DNA of 64,000 bases from contig NZ_BMRB01000001.1 of the NCBI RefSeq assembly GCF_014648415.1, forward strand, positions 558,001 to 622,000, written 5' to 3'. Source of the stretch: Actinokineospora fastidiosa. GTDB taxonomy: Bacteria; Actinomycetota; Actinomycetes; Mycobacteriales; Pseudonocardiaceae. Under the pieces are notes generated by a model that saw nothing but the letters and a program-made list of their open reading frames with translations, did no database searches and was not told the origin of the DNA. The translations under genes and the position numbers were made by a program. Below are positions 52,682-62,410 of the stretch, one piece after another (position 1 is the stretch's first letter; every line of letters begins with the position of its first letter).

Positions 52682-54067
52682 GTGCCTCAGTTCCTGTACG
52701 ACACCGCGACCCGCACGACGCGCGAGTTCACGCCCCGGACACCCGGCAAGGCGTCGATCTACGTCTGTGGCGCGACAGTGCAGGGCGTGCCGCACATCGG
52801 ACACATGCGAGGCGGGCTCAACTTCGACGTGCTGCGCCGGTGGCTGGCGCGCGGCGGGCTGGACGTCACGCTGGTGCGCAACGTCACCGACATCGACGAC
52901 AAGATCCTGACCAAGGCCGCCGCCGCTGGTCGGCCGTGGTGGGAGTGGGCAGCCACCCACGAGCGGGCGTTCCAGGAGGCGTACGCGCTGCTGGGCTGCC
53001 TGCCCGCGTCGGTGGAGCCGCGCGCCACCGGGCACGTCACGCAGATGGTCGAGCTGATGGAGCGGCTGATCGCCGCGGGCAGCGCGTACGCCGCCGAGGG
53101 CAACGTCTACTTCGCGGTGTCGTCCTACCCCGCCTACGGCGAGCTGTCGCGGCAGAAGCTCGACGACGTGCAGCAGGGCGAGGACACCGCGGCGGGCAAG
53201 CGCGACCCGCGGGACTTCACGATGTGGAAGGCCGCCAAGCCGGGCGAGCCGTCGTGGCCGACGCCGTGGGGCGCCGGGCGCCCCGGCTGGCACCTGGAGT
53301 GCTCGGCGATGGCCGCGACCTACCTGGGGTCGGAGTTCGACATCCACGGCGGCGGCATCGACCTGATCTTCCCGCACCACGAGAACGAGCAGGCGCAGTC
53401 GCGGGCGGCCGGGGACGGCTTCGCCCGCTACTGGATGCACAACGCGTGGGTGACGATGAGCGGCGAGAAGATGGCCAAGTCGCTCGGCAACACCGTCTCG
53501 ATCCCGGAGATGGTCCGGCGGGTGCGCCCGCAGGAGCTGCGGTACTACCTCGTCGGCCCGCACTACCGGTCGAACATCGAGTACAGCGAGGCCGCGCTGG
53601 CCGAGGCCGAGCGCGCCTACCAGCGGGTCGAGTCGTTCGTGCGCAACGTGGTCGCCCGAACGGGCTCGGTGGAGCCCGGCGAGCTGCCGGAGGGCTTCGT
53701 CGCCGCGCTGAACGACGACCTGGCCACGCCCGCGGCGCTGGCCGAGGTGCACAACGCGGTCCGCTCGGGCAACCGGGCGCTGGACGCCGGGGACGACGCG
53801 GGCGCGCGGGCGGCTGCGGCCTCGGTCCGGTCCATGATGGACGTTCTCGGGCTGGACCCGCTGGCGTGGGCGGACTCCTCGTCGGCGGAATCCGGGCTGC
53901 GCGCCGCGCTGGACGACCTGGTGGGCAGCCTGCTGGAAGAGCGCCAGCGCGCCAGGGCCGACCGCGACTTCGCGCTGGCCGACACGATCCGCGACCGGCT
54001 GCTGGCCGCGGGCGTCGCCGTCGAGGACACCCCCGACGGTCCGAAGTGGACTTTGAAGGACGAGTAG
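52682..54067 (+). CDS. cysS: Cysteinyl-tRNA synthetase
   Basis: 461 residues from a GTG. Class-I signatures: HIGH (38-41, in [10 protein letters not shown]), [10 protein letters not shown], the zinc-site Cys in YVCGATV and HLECSAM, and KMSKS variant KMAKSLGN. The C-terminal anticodon-binding part ends with [20 protein letters not shown] as in CysS rather than the mycothiol ligase MshC. Position between ispF and rlmB supports the housekeeping enzyme. Confidence 0.96.
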   Translation: MPQFLYDTATRTTREFTPRTPGKASIYVCGATVQGVPHIGHMRGGLNFDVLRRWLARGGLDVTLVRNVTDIDDKILTKAAAAGRPWWEWAATHERAFQEAYALLGCLPASVEPRATGHVTQMVELMERLIAAGSAYAAEGNVYFAVSSYPAYGELSRQKLDDVQQGEDTAAGKRDPRDFTMWKAAKPGEPSWPTPWGAGRPGWHLECSAMAATYLGSEFDIHGGGIDLIFPHHENEQAQSRAAGDGFARYWMHNAWVTMSGEKMAKSLGNTVSIPEMVRRVRPQELRYYLVGPHYRSNIEYSEAALAEAERAYQRVESFVRNVVARTGSVEPGELPEGFVAALNDDLATPAALAEVHNAVRSGNRALDAGDDAGARAAAASVRSMMDVLGLDPLAWADSSSAESGLRAALDDLVGSLLEERQRARADRDFALADTIRDRLLAAGVAVEDTPDGPKWTLKDE

Positions 54068-54069
54068 AC

Positions 54070-55023
54070 GTGGCAGGCAACTCCAAGCGCCAGGGCGCCA
54101 CCCGCAAGGCGGGAACGAAGAAGGGCATGGTCGTCGGCTCCGGCGGCCAGCGGCGGCGCGGGCTGCGCGGCAAGGGACCGACGCCCAAGGCCGAGGAGCG
54201 GGTGGGCCACGTCGCGTACAAGAAGGCCAACGCGGCGGCCAAGCGGGAGCAGGCGCGCGGGGCCAAGCCCGCCAACGAGCTGGTGGCCGGGCGCAACCCG
54301 GTGACGGAGTGCCTGCGCGCGGGCGTGCCCGCGACCGCGCTGTACGTGGCGCTGGGCATCGATGCCGACGACCGGGTCAAGGAGTCGGTGCACATGGCCG
54401 CCGACCGCGGCGTGTCGGTGCTGGAGGTCTCGCGCGCCGAGCTGGACAAGCTCACCGGCGGCGCGATGCACCAGGGCCTGGCGCTGCAGGTGCCGCCGTT
54501 CGAGTACGCCCACCCCGACGACCTGATGGCCGCGGCCGCCGACAGCGGCGAGCCGCCGCTGATCGTCGCGCTGGACGGCGTCACCGACCCTCGCAACCTA
54601 GGCGCGGTGATCCGCTCGGCAGCGGCGTTCGGCGCGAACGGCGTGCTGCTGCCGCAGCGGCGCAGCGCCGGGATGACCGCGGTGGCGTGGCGGACGTCGG
54701 CGGGCACGGCGGCGAAGTTGCCCGTCGCGGTGGCGACGAACCTGACCCGGCAGCTGCGCGCGTACGCGGCCGAGGGGCTCATGGTGGTCGGCCTCGACGC
54801 CGACGGGACGCTGCCGTTCGACGACTTCTCCCTGGCGACCTCGCCGCTGGTGGTCGTGGTGGGCTCGGAGGGCAGGGGGCTGTCCCGGCTCGTCCGGGAG
54901 GCGTGCGACGCCACCATCTCGATCCCGATGTCGGCGGGCGTGGAGTCGCTGAACGCCTCCGTCGCCGCGGGCGTCGTCCTGGCCGAGGCGGCGCGCAGGC
55001 GGCGGGTGGCCGGGAGGGTCTGA
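54070..55023 (+). CDS. rlmB: 23S rRNA 2'-O-methyltransferase (RlmB/TrmH, SpoU family)
   Basis: 317 residues from a GTG two bases after cysS. A long basic N-terminal extension (about 1-75, many Lys/Arg) precedes the substrate-binding domain ([13 protein letters not shown]) and the SPOUT knot: [35 protein letters not shown] and [17 protein letters not shown]. It methylates a ribose in rRNA, presumably 23S G2251; the exact target is inference. Confidence 0.93.
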   Translation: MAGNSKRQGATRKAGTKKGMVVGSGGQRRRGLRGKGPTPKAEERVGHVAYKKANAAAKREQARGAKPANELVAGRNPVTECLRAGVPATALYVALGIDADDRVKESVHMAADRGVSVLEVSRAELDKLTGGAMHQGLALQVPPFEYAHPDDLMAAAADSGEPPLIVALDGVTDPRNLGAVIRSAAAFGANGVLLPQRRSAGMTAVAWRTSAGTAAKLPVAVATNLTRQLRAYAAEGLMVVGLDADGTLPFDDFSLATSPLVVVVGSEGRGLSRLVREACDATISIPMSAGVESLNASVAAGVVLAEAARRRRVAGRV

Positions 55024-55064
55024 CCGTATCCGCCTAATGGGGGATCGGGAGCGGCTAAAGTCTG

Positions 55065-55078
55065 CCCCCGAGAGGGGG
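55065..55078 (+). promoter_or_regulatory. GNRA-capped hairpin over the MBOAT ribosome-binding site
   Basis: CCCCC-GAGA-GGGGG forms a 5-bp GC stem with a GAGA tetraloop. Its right arm is the Shine-Dalgarno (AGGGGG) located directly before the ATG at 55080/55083, so folding would mask the site. Confidence 0.5.
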
Positions 55079-55079
55079 A

Positions 55080-56516
55080 ATGATGTCGTTCGCGAGCCCG
55101 CTGTTCCTGTGGTTCTTCACGCCACTGGTCCTGCTGGCCGTGCTGGTCGCGCCCCGGCACTGGCGCAACGGCATCGTCGCCTTCGCCAGCCTGCTGTTCT
55201 ACACCGTCGGCGCGGGGCCGAGCACGATCCTGCTGCTGCTCTGCATGGTGGTGAACTTCCTCGTCGGGCCGTACCTGGAGCCCGACGAGTGGGACACCAA
55301 CCGCAGGCGGCGCAGGAACCTGCTCTACGCCGTCGTCGGGCTCGACGTCGCGATCCTCGTCATCTGGAAGTACGCGGGGTTCGCCACCGAGCAGATCGCC
55401 GGGTTCATGCGGCTGTTCGGCGGCGACTTCCCGGTGATCGAGCTGCTGCTGCCGATCGGGATCTCGTTCTACACCTTCCACCACATCTCCTACGTGGTGG
55501 ACATCTACCGCGGCGAGCGGCCCGCGCTGCGGCAGCCGGTGGCGTTCGTGACCTACATCGCGATGTTCCCGCAGCTGGTGGCCGGGCCGATCGTGCGCTA
55601 CCGGGAGATCGCCGACCAGCTCCCCCAGCTGCGCACGCACCGCCTCGACGACATCGCCGCAGGCTTCCCCCGGTTCGCGCTCGGGCTGTGCAAGAAGGTG
55701 ATCATCGCCGACTCGCTGAGCCCGGTCGTCGAGCAGTGCTTCACCACCCCCGCCGACGAGATGACCTTCGCGATCGCCTGGCTCGGCGCGATCGCGTACA
55801 CCCTGCAGCTGTACTTCGACTTCTCCGGCTACTCGGACATGGCGATCGGCCTGGGGCGCATGCTCGGGTTCCGGCTGCCGGAGAACTTCGCCCGCCCGTA
55901 CTCGTCGGTGACGGTGACGGAGTTCTGGCGGCGCTGGCACATGTCGCTGTCCCGCTGGTTCCGCGACTACGTCTACATCCCGCTGGGCGGCAACAGGTCC
56001 GGCCCGGGGCGGACGTACCGCAACCTGTTCATCGTCTTCGTCCTGACCGGCCTGTGGCACGGCGCCAACTGGACGTTCCTGGTCTGGGGCCTGTTCCACG
56101 GCGCCCTGCTGATCATGGAACGCGGCTTCGGCTGGGAACACGCGCCCACCGACCGCCGCGCCCGCGTCGGCCGCCGCGCGCTCACCCTCCTGCTGGTCTG
56201 CCTCGGCTGGGTCTTCTTCCGCGCCGCCGACATGGGCCAGGCGCTGGTGATGATCGGCCACATGCTGCTGCCGGACTTCACCGGCTTGACGGCCGAGGTG
56301 GACACCGCGCTGAACAACCAGGCCCTGGTGACCCTCCTGATCGCCCTCGCCGTGGTCTTCCTCCCCGCCGCCCCGGTCACCGGCCCCATGCTGGAGTCCT
56401 CCCGCACCCGCACCGCCTCAGCCCTGCGCGTGGCGGTGATGGTCCCGGGAATGCTGTGGGCGGCCATCCTGGTCGCCACGGGCACCTTCAGCCCCTTCCT
56501 GTACTACCAATTCTGA
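55080..56516 (+). CDS. MBOAT family O-acyltransferase (AlgI/DltB-like)
   Basis: 478 residues; two adjacent ATGs (55080, 55083) are possible. About eleven membrane helices, with the AlgI/DltB signature: YTFHHISYVVDIYRG, FPQLVAGPIVRYRE, YFDFSGYSDMAIGLGRM, FWRRWHMSLSRWFRDYVYIPLGG and the catalytic His in LTGLWHGANWTF. It should move an acyl group across the membrane to an extracellular polymer or small molecule. The usual SGNH/AlgX-type partner is not adjacent. It ends just before the secondary-metabolite locus and could serve either region. Confidence 0.93.
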   Translation: MMSFASPLFLWFFTPLVLLAVLVAPRHWRNGIVAFASLLFYTVGAGPSTILLLLCMVVNFLVGPYLEPDEWDTNRRRRRNLLYAVVGLDVAILVIWKYAGFATEQIAGFMRLFGGDFPVIELLLPIGISFYTFHHISYVVDIYRGERPALRQPVAFVTYIAMFPQLVAGPIVRYREIADQLPQLRTHRLDDIAAGFPRFALGLCKKVIIADSLSPVVEQCFTTPADEMTFAIAWLGAIAYTLQLYFDFSGYSDMAIGLGRMLGFRLPENFARPYSSVTVTEFWRRWHMSLSRWFRDYVYIPLGGNRSGPGRTYRNLFIVFVLTGLWHGANWTFLVWGLFHGALLIMERGFGWEHAPTDRRARVGRRALTLLLVCLGWVFFRAADMGQALVMIGHMLLPDFTGLTAEVDTALNNQALVTLLIALAVVFLPAAPVTGPMLESSRTRTASALRVAVMVPGMLWAAILVATGTFSPFLYYQF

Positions 56517-56763
56517 TATCTACGCTTTTCGGCCTATCGGCTGCACCGGAATAGGCGAATTCCGGGTAAAGAAGGCCCGTCCAGCGGTCCCACCAGGGGC
56601 GGAGCGTGCTAAAGGGCGACCACTGAGAGCACAGGCGTAAACCGATTCGCAAAGTTTCTTCATTACCCGAACTGCGTGGCGAGCGTGCTATAAACCAGCG
56701 GCAGACCGCCTAAAGCGTTTATATGAGACTTGCTTGGCCACAAGCCGTTAGGGGGCATGTCGA
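56517..56763. other. AT-richer boundary region upstream of the LuxR regulator
   Basis: 247 bases without a gene, markedly less GC-rich than its surroundings (stretches such as CAAAGTTTCTTCATTACC and TAAAGCGTTTATATGAGA). Possible -10 elements TATAAA (about 56691) and TATATG (about 56721) could drive the LuxR-type gene. It marks the transition from conserved housekeeping synteny to the sugar cluster. Confidence 0.5.
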
Positions 56764-59355
56764 ATGGTACGAACGGACCACGACACGGCGCTCACCGAGT
56801 TGATGGGACTGTTCGAGGACTGCCGTGCGGGGCACGGCGGGTTGGCGCTGATCACCGGTGGTTTGGCCAGTGGCAAGACGCGGTTGCTCAACCGGTTCTG
56901 CGCGCATGCGCGGGAGGCGGGGGCGTTGCTGCTCACCGCCACCGGGTCGCGGGCGGAGCGGGCGTTGCGGGCCGGGGTGATCGATCAGCTGTTCCACGGG
57001 GCCGGGCTGCCGCCCGCCGTGGCCGACCGGATGTCGCGGGTGGTGTCGCCGAGGGCGGACGAGGAGTCCGGGTCGGACGCGCGGACGATGCGGCAGGGCT
57101 GCGCGATGATGGTGCACGAGGTGTGCTCGGCGGTGCTGGAGCTCTCCCGGGAGCGTCCCGTCGTGCTGGGCATCGACGACGTGCAGTTCGCCGACAGTTC
57201 GTCGCTGCAGTTCATCCTGTACTTACGCAAGCGGATGGCGTCCGCGCGGGTACTCATCGCACTGACGGAGTGGGAGCAGCCGCAGCCGACGCTGCCGGTC
57301 TTCCACGCCGAGATCACCCGGCGCCAGCACCACCGGATCGGGTTGGCGCCGCTGTCGGAGGCGGGCATCGCCGCGCTGCTGCCCGACCGGCCGGACCTCG
57401 CGCCCGTCTGGCACCGGGTCAGCGGCGGGAACCCCATGCTCGTGCAGGCCATGGCCGACGACCTCGCCGCCGGGATCACCGCGGACGACGAGCGCGCCGG
57501 GCCCGCGTACGGGCGGGCCGTGCTGGCCTGCCTGCACCGCTGGGAGCCCTACCTGCTCGACGTCGCCAGGGCCGTCGCGGTGCTCGGCGACGAGCGCGAC
57601 CGCGAGCTGGTCGCTCGGCTGGCGGGCACCACGCCGGACGTCGCCGATCGGGCCGAGCGGATCCTGACCGGTGCCGGATTGCTGACCGACGGCGGGTTCC
57701 GCCACGCCGCCGCAGCCGCCGCCGTGCTCGCCGCGATGCCGGTCGCGCAGCGCTCGACCATGCACACCGTGGCCGCCGAGCTGCGCTACCAGCGCGGCGC
57801 GGCGGCGTCGACCGTCGCCGCGCACCTGCTGGCCGCCGACCGGGTCGTGGCGGGCTGGTCGGTGCCGGTGCTGCTGGACGCCGCCGAGCAGGCCATGACC
57901 GGCGACGACGCCGCGGGCGCGGTGCGGCTGCTGGAACTGGCGCTGCGCGACGGCGACCAGCGGCTGGAGGTGACCAAGGCGCTGGTGCGCGCGCTGTGGT
58001 GGACCAACCCGTCGGCCGCCGCCGCCCACATCGGACCCCTGCACGCCGCGATGTGGGTCGGTGAGCTGCGCGGACGTGACGCGGTGACGCTGGTGCGCCA
58101 TGCGCTGTGGACCGGCGACCAGGACACCGCGCTGCGCGCGTTGGGCATGCTCGCCGACGCCCCCGAGCCGTTGGACCCGCAGAGCGCCGCCGAGCTGCGA
58201 ATGATCGCCCAGTGGTTCCACGGCCGAGGGCCGGTGGCGGCCGCCGCCGAGGCGCTGTCGGCCGAGGGCGACGACCCGTGGACGGCCACCGCGCGGACGT
58301 TGGGCGCGATCTGGACCGGGCAGGCCGACGGCGCGACCGTCGCCGCCGCCGAGCTGATCCTCAGCAACAGCTGGCCGGGGCACACCGCGCCGGAGATGGT
58401 GGCCACGGCGCTGCTGATCCTGGCGCACGGCGGCGGGACCGAGCGGGCGGCGGAGTGGTGCGAGCGGCTGGCCGCCGACGCCGCCCGCCGCGGCGCGCCG
58501 ACCTGGCAGGCGATGGTCGAGGGCGTCCGCGCCGACATCGCGCTGCGCCGGGGCGAGGCGGTGGCCGCGGCGGCGCGCGCGGAGGCGGCGATGGGCCTGC
58601 TGCTGCCGCAGGGCTGGGGTGTGTCGATCGGGTACCCGCTGTCGATCCTGATTGCGGCCAACACCGTGCTCGGCAGGCACGCCGTCGTCGAGCAGCTGAT
58701 GCGGCTGCGGGTGCCGGAGGCCATGTTCGACACCCTGTGCGGCCTGCGCTACCTGCACGCGCGCGGGCGTGCGCTGATGGCGACGGGACGCGTCCTGGCG
58801 GCCATCAGCGACTTCCAGAACTGCGGGCGGCGGATGCGGGCGTGGGGCGTCGACCTGCCCGCGCTGGTCCCGTGGCGCACGCACCTTGCCGAGGCGAACC
58901 TGTTGCTGGGCAGGCCGGACGTCGCCGACCGGCACCTGAGCGAACAGCTGCGGATGCCCGGCTGCGACAAGCGCACGCGCGGCGAGTCGCTGCGCCTGCT
59001 GGCCGCCGCGCGCGAGCCCGCGCACCGCTCTGCGCTGCTGCGCGAGGCCGTCGAGTGTCTGCGCGACTGCGGGGACCGGGCCGGGCTCGCGCGGGCGATG
59101 GCCGACCTGGGCGCCGCGACGCCGGGCGGCGAGCCCGCGCGCGCCATCGCCGACTGGGCCGACCCGGTGCTCAGCGAGTCCGAGCGCCGCGTCGCCGAGC
59201 TGGCCGCCACCGGGCACACCAACCGCGAGATCGGCCGGGCGCTCTACATCACCGTGAGCACCGTCGAACAGCACCTCACCCGCGTCTACCGCAAGCTCGG
59301 CGTCACCGGCCGGGCCGACCTGCCGCACCGGCTCGCCAGCGCCCCGGTGCGCTGA
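56764..59355 (+). CDS. Large ATP-binding LuxR-family (LAL) regulator
   Basis: 863 residues. N-terminal AAA-type NTPase with Walker A GGLASGKT (32-39) and Walker B VVLGIDDVQFAD; a long helical middle (about 250-790); and a C-terminal LuxR helix-turn-helix (about 795-855, LSESERRVAELAATGHTNRE, then IGRALYITVSTVEQHLTRV). LAL proteins activate antibiotic clusters. Leu154 is encoded by the rare TTA (57223-57225), a common mark of bldA-dependent pathway regulators. It precedes the deoxysugar genes on the same strand by 27 bases and is probably their activator. Confidence 0.93.
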   Translation: MVRTDHDTALTELMGLFEDCRAGHGGLALITGGLASGKTRLLNRFCAHAREAGALLLTATGSRAERALRAGVIDQLFHGAGLPPAVADRMSRVVSPRADEESGSDARTMRQGCAMMVHEVCSAVLELSRERPVVLGIDDVQFADSSSLQFILYLRKRMASARVLIALTEWEQPQPTLPVFHAEITRRQHHRIGLAPLSEAGIAALLPDRPDLAPVWHRVSGGNPMLVQAMADDLAAGITADDERAGPAYGRAVLACLHRWEPYLLDVARAVAVLGDERDRELVARLAGTTPDVADRAERILTGAGLLTDGGFRHAAAAAAVLAAMPVAQRSTMHTVAAELRYQRGAAASTVAAHLLAADRVVAGWSVPVLLDAAEQAMTGDDAAGAVRLLELALRDGDQRLEVTKALVRALWWTNPSAAAAHIGPLHAAMWVGELRGRDAVTLVRHALWTGDQDTALRALGMLADAPEPLDPQSAAELRMIAQWFHGRGPVAAAAEALSAEGDDPWTATARTLGAIWTGQADGATVAAAELILSNSWPGHTAPEMVATALLILAHGGGTERAAEWCERLAADAARRGAPTWQAMVEGVRADIALRRGEAVAAAARAEAAMGLLLPQGWGVSIGYPLSILIAANTVLGRHAVVEQLMRLRVPEAMFDTLCGLRYLHARGRALMATGRVLAAISDFQNCGRRMRAWGVDLPALVPWRTHLAEANLLLGRPDVADRHLSEQLRMPGCDKRTRGESLRLLAAAREPAHRSALLREAVECLRDCGDRAGLARAMADLGAATPGGEPARAIADWADPVLSESERRVAELAATGHTNREIGRALYITVSTVEQHLTRVYRKLGVTGRADLPHRLASAPVR

Positions 59356-59382
59356 TTCCCCTTCGAGCAGAGAGAAGCGCTC

Positions 59383-60585
59383 ATGTCCACCTGCCGCATC
59401 TGCGCGGGCGCCGTCACCGAGTTCCTGGACCTGGGACGGCAGCCGCTGTCGGACGCCTTCCGGCTGCCCGACGACCCGAGCGAGGAGTTCTTCTACCGCC
59501 TGGCCGTCGGCGTGTGCGGGACGTGCTCGATGGTCCAGCTGATGGAGGAGGTGCCGCGGGAGCGGATGTTCCACCAGGACTACCCCTATGTCAGCCAGGG
59601 GTCGTCGGTGATGCGGGCGCACTTCCGGGCCGCGGCGGAGCGGTTCCTGGCCGCCGGGGCGTCGTTCATCGTGGAGTTGGGCTGCAACGACGGGACCATG
59701 CTGCGGGTGGTCGCCGAGGCCGGGGTTCGCCACCTCGGGGTGGAGCCGTCCGGGGCGGTGGCCGACCTGGCCGCGGCGGCGGGCGTGCGGGTGCGCAAGG
59801 ACTTCTTCGAGGAGGCCACGGCCCGCGAGATCAGGGCGGCGGACGGTCCGGCCGACGTGATCTACGCGGCGAACACGCTGTGCCACATCCCCTACATGGG
59901 ATCGATCCTGCGCGGGGTGGACGCGCTGCTCGCCGACGACGGGGTGTTCGTGTTCGAGGACCCGTACCTGGGCGACATCGTCGAGCGCACGTCGTTCGAC
60001 CAGATCTACGACGAGCACTTCTTCCTGTTCTCCGCCCGCTCGGTGGACGAGATGGCGCGCAGGCACGGCCTTGAGCTGGTCGACGTCGAGCGGCTGCCGG
60101 TGCACGGCGGCGAGGTGCGGTACACGCTGGCCCGGCCCGGCGCGCGGCCCCGGACTTCGGCGGTGGACGAGCTGCTGGCCGCGGAGGCCGACCTGGCGTC
60201 GCGGACGACGCTCGACGGGTTCGCCTCCCGGGTGCAGAAGATCCGCTCCGACCTGGTCACGCTCCTGACCGACCTGCGCGAGCGCGGCGAGCGGGTCGTG
60301 GGCTACGGCGCGACGGCCAAGAGCGCGACGGTCACGAACCTGTGCGGGATCGGGCCGGACCTGGTGGAGTTCATCAGCGACACCACGCCTGCCAAGCAGC
60401 ACCGGCTCGCGCCCGGCTCCGGCATCCCGGTGCGGCCCCCGGCGGACTTCGCCGCCGACTACCCGCCGTACGCGCTGCTGTTCGCCTGGAACCACGCCGA
60501 GGAGATCATGGCGAAGGAGACGGCGTTCCGGGAGTCGGGCGGGAAGTGGATCGTGTACGTGCCCGAGGTGCGGGTCATCGGGTGA
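59383..60585 (+). CDS. NDP-hexose 3-C-methyltransferase
   Basis: 400 residues. N-terminal zinc-binding domain with CRIC (4-7) and CGTCSMVQL (about 46-54); SAM-binding core FIVELGCNDGTMLRVV; active-site YDEHFFLFSARSV, matching the Tyr/His pair of TcaB9-type sugar C-methyltransferases; and a C-terminal Rossmann-like domain (VVGYGATAKSATVTNL). It adds the C-3 branch methyl to a 4-keto-2,6-dideoxy sugar. The next sugar gene starts only after an 869-base repeat array. Confidence 0.93.
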   Translation: MSTCRICAGAVTEFLDLGRQPLSDAFRLPDDPSEEFFYRLAVGVCGTCSMVQLMEEVPRERMFHQDYPYVSQGSSVMRAHFRAAAERFLAAGASFIVELGCNDGTMLRVVAEAGVRHLGVEPSGAVADLAAAAGVRVRKDFFEEATAREIRAADGPADVIYAANTLCHIPYMGSILRGVDALLADDGVFVFEDPYLGDIVERTSFDQIYDEHFFLFSARSVDEMARRHGLELVDVERLPVHGGEVRYTLARPGARPRTSAVDELLAAEADLASRTTLDGFASRVQKIRSDLVTLLTDLRERGERVVGYGATAKSATVTNLCGIGPDLVEFISDTTPAKQHRLAPGSGIPVRPPADFAADYPPYALLFAWNHAEEIMAKETAFRESGGKWIVYVPEVRVIG

Positions 60586-61454
60586 GGGCGCCGGGGTGGA
60601 AGTGACGGCGGTCCGGACGGCGGGGTGGCTGGCCTGCCCGCGAGCACAGGGCAGCGGGTGAAGGCGCTCGGATGAGGGTGCTCGACGGTGAGGGACGGTC
60701 CGGCTGGCCTGCGCGTCCGGACCACCGGACCTAGGTGCTCCGGTGCAGGTGACGGTGACGGACGACCGGCTGGGCCGCGAGTGCGAGCCAGCGGATACGG
60801 ATGCTTGGGTGCATGCGGTGGCGCGCGGCCGTGGCGGCCCGGCCGGCCCGCAGGACCGAGCCACCGGACAAAGGTGCTCCGGTGAAAGCGGTGGCGCGCG
60901 GCCGCGGCGGCCCGGCCGGCCCGCAGGACCGAGCCAGCGGATGAAGGTGCTCGGGTGCAAGCGGTGGCGTTCGGCCGTGGCGGGCCGGCTGGCCCGCAGG
61001 CCCGAGCCACCGGACAAAGGTGCTCCGGTGAAAGCGGTGGCGCGCGGCCGTGGCGGCTCGGCCGGCCCGCAGGGCCGAGCCAGCGGATGAAGGTGCTCCG
61101 GTGAAAGCGGCGGCGCGCGGCCGCGGCGGCTCGGCCGGCCCGCAGGGCCGAGCCAGCGGATGAAGGTGCTCCGGTGCAAGCGGCGGCGCGCGGCCGCGGC
61201 GGCCCGGCTGGCCCGCAGGGCCGAGCCAGCGGATGAAGGTGCTCGGGTGCAAGCGGCGGCGTTCGGCCATGGCGGGCTGGCTGGCGACGACTGGTCTGGC
61301 GGCGCGGGTCATTGGATGAAGGTGCTCGGGTGAAAGCGATGCCGGTGGGTTCGGGCCAGCGGATGGAGGCGCTCGGGTGGCGGTATCGGGCGGTCGTGAA
61401 GCCGGTTGGCGGCGGTTGGACCGTGGCTGCGGGTCATCGGGAGAGGGTGCTCGG
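60586..61454. repeat. Tandem array of about 73-bp GC-rich repeats in an operon junction
   Basis: Six full units of exactly 73 bp begin with GGTGCTC at 60873, 60946, 61019, 61092 and 61165, with a further start at 60800 (diverged GGATGCTT) and 61238 (83-bp unit). Degenerate pieces flank them (60663, 60677, 60734, 61321, 61368, 61446). Units contain GCGCGCGGCCG, CGGCCGGCCCGCAGG and GAGCCAGCGGATGAA. Units 3 and 4 hold a perfect 9-bp hairpin GGCTCGGCC/GGCCGAGCC with a 9-base loop. The motif GGGTCATCGGG(T/A)GA at the methyltransferase stop recurs at about 61306 and 61432, so the array seems to be made of copies of the gene junction. No gene is called inside. Confidence 0.9.
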
Positions 61455-62372
61455 ATGAAGGTGGCGGTGCTCGGCGGGTCGGGGTTTGTCGGGGCGGTGG
61501 TGGCGGAGCGGTTGGCGGGGGCGGGGTTGGGGGTGCGGGTGGTGGCGCGGAATCCGGGGTGGTCGCCGCATGAGGTGGTCAGGGCGGATCTGACGGAGCC
61601 TGGGCGGGTGGCGGAGGTGGTGGCGGGTGTGGATGTCGTGCTGTCGCTGGTCCTGCACACCGGGAGCGGGTCGTGGCGGGTTGGGCCGGGGCAGGCGGCT
61701 GCGGCCGAGGCGGTCAACGTCGGGATCGTGCGGGCGGCGGCCGCGAGCGGGGTGCCGGTGGTGGTCGCGGGGTCGACCTCGCAGGTGGGGCCGGGGTGGG
61801 AGCGGATCGACGGGAGCGAGCCGGACGCGCCGGAGAGTGAGTACGACCGGCAGAAGCTGGCCGCCGAGCGGATCGTGGTGGCGGCGGGTGGCTGCTGTCT
61901 GCGGCTGCCCACCGTCTACGGGCCGGGACCGCTGGACCGGGGCGTCGTGTCGGCGATGGCGCGGCGGGCGATGGCGGGCGAGGCGCTGACGGTCTGGGGG
62001 GACGGGTCGATGCTGCGCGACCTGGTGTTCGTCGAGGACGTCGCCGAGGCGTTCCTGCTGGCCGTGCGGCATCTCGACGCGCTCAGAGGCAGGCACTGGG
62101 TCATCGGGTCCGGGCAGGGCGTCCCGGTGCGGACGGTGTTCGAGATGATCGCGGCGGCCGTCGCCGAGCGGACGGGGCGGCCGCCGGTGCCGGTGCTGTC
62201 AGTGCCTCCGCCGCCGCACGCGACCGCGATGGACCTGCGCGGGCTCGTGGCCGATCCGCGCGCCTTCACCGAGGTCACCGGCTGGCGCGCCGCGACGGGA
62301 CTCGCCGAGGGCGTCGCGCGCGTGGTCGCCTCCACAAAGGACACGGCGGGTACCCCTATCCTCGGTCCATAG
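61455..62372 (+). CDS. NAD(P)-dependent NDP-hexose 4-ketoreductase (SDR/epimerase fold)
   Basis: 305 residues from the ATG at 61455. Nucleotide-binding loop VLGGSGFVGAVVAERL (5-20), the catalytic YDRQK (Tyr-x-x-x-Lys, about 136-140) and LRLPTVYGPG follow the extended SDR pattern. In deoxysugar clusters such proteins (EryBIV/TylCIV type) reduce the 4-keto group late in the pathway, consistent with the neighbours. Its start region, GGTGCTCGG-ATGAAGGTG, resembles the end of the upstream repeat unit. 4-epimerase activity cannot be excluded. Confidence 0.85.
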   Translation: MKVAVLGGSGFVGAVVAERLAGAGLGVRVVARNPGWSPHEVVRADLTEPGRVAEVVAGVDVVLSLVLHTGSGSWRVGPGQAAAAEAVNVGIVRAAAASGVPVVVAGSTSQVGPGWERIDGSEPDAPESEYDRQKLAAERIVVAAGGCCLRLPTVYGPGPLDRGVVSAMARRAMAGEALTVWGDGSMLRDLVFVEDVAEAFLLAVRHLDALRGRHWVIGSGQGVPVRTVFEMIAAAVAERTGRPPVPVLSVPPPPHATAMDLRGLVADPRAFTEVTGWRAATGLAEGVARVVASTKDTAGTPILGP

Positions 62373-62410
62373 GGGTTTACCCCGGTCGTGCCCGGTCGGA
62401 AGCTGGGCGG

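Noticed and set aside
57223..61179. Very long minus-strand open frame (over 1300 codons) opposite the LAL and methyltransferase genes
   Set aside because: It is the mirror of strong plus-strand genes in very high-GC DNA. The translation is Arg/Pro/His/Gly-rich without any domain, and it runs through the 73-bp repeats.
60586..61454. CRISPR array
   Set aside because: The units are contiguous copies with no unique spacers alternating with a short fixed repeat, and there are no cas genes.
60731..61912. Minus-strand repeat protein across the 73-bp array
   Set aside because: The 73-base period shifts frame in each unit, so the apparent protein repeat is a by-product of stop-free GC-rich DNA. No ribosome-binding site or conserved fold is visible.
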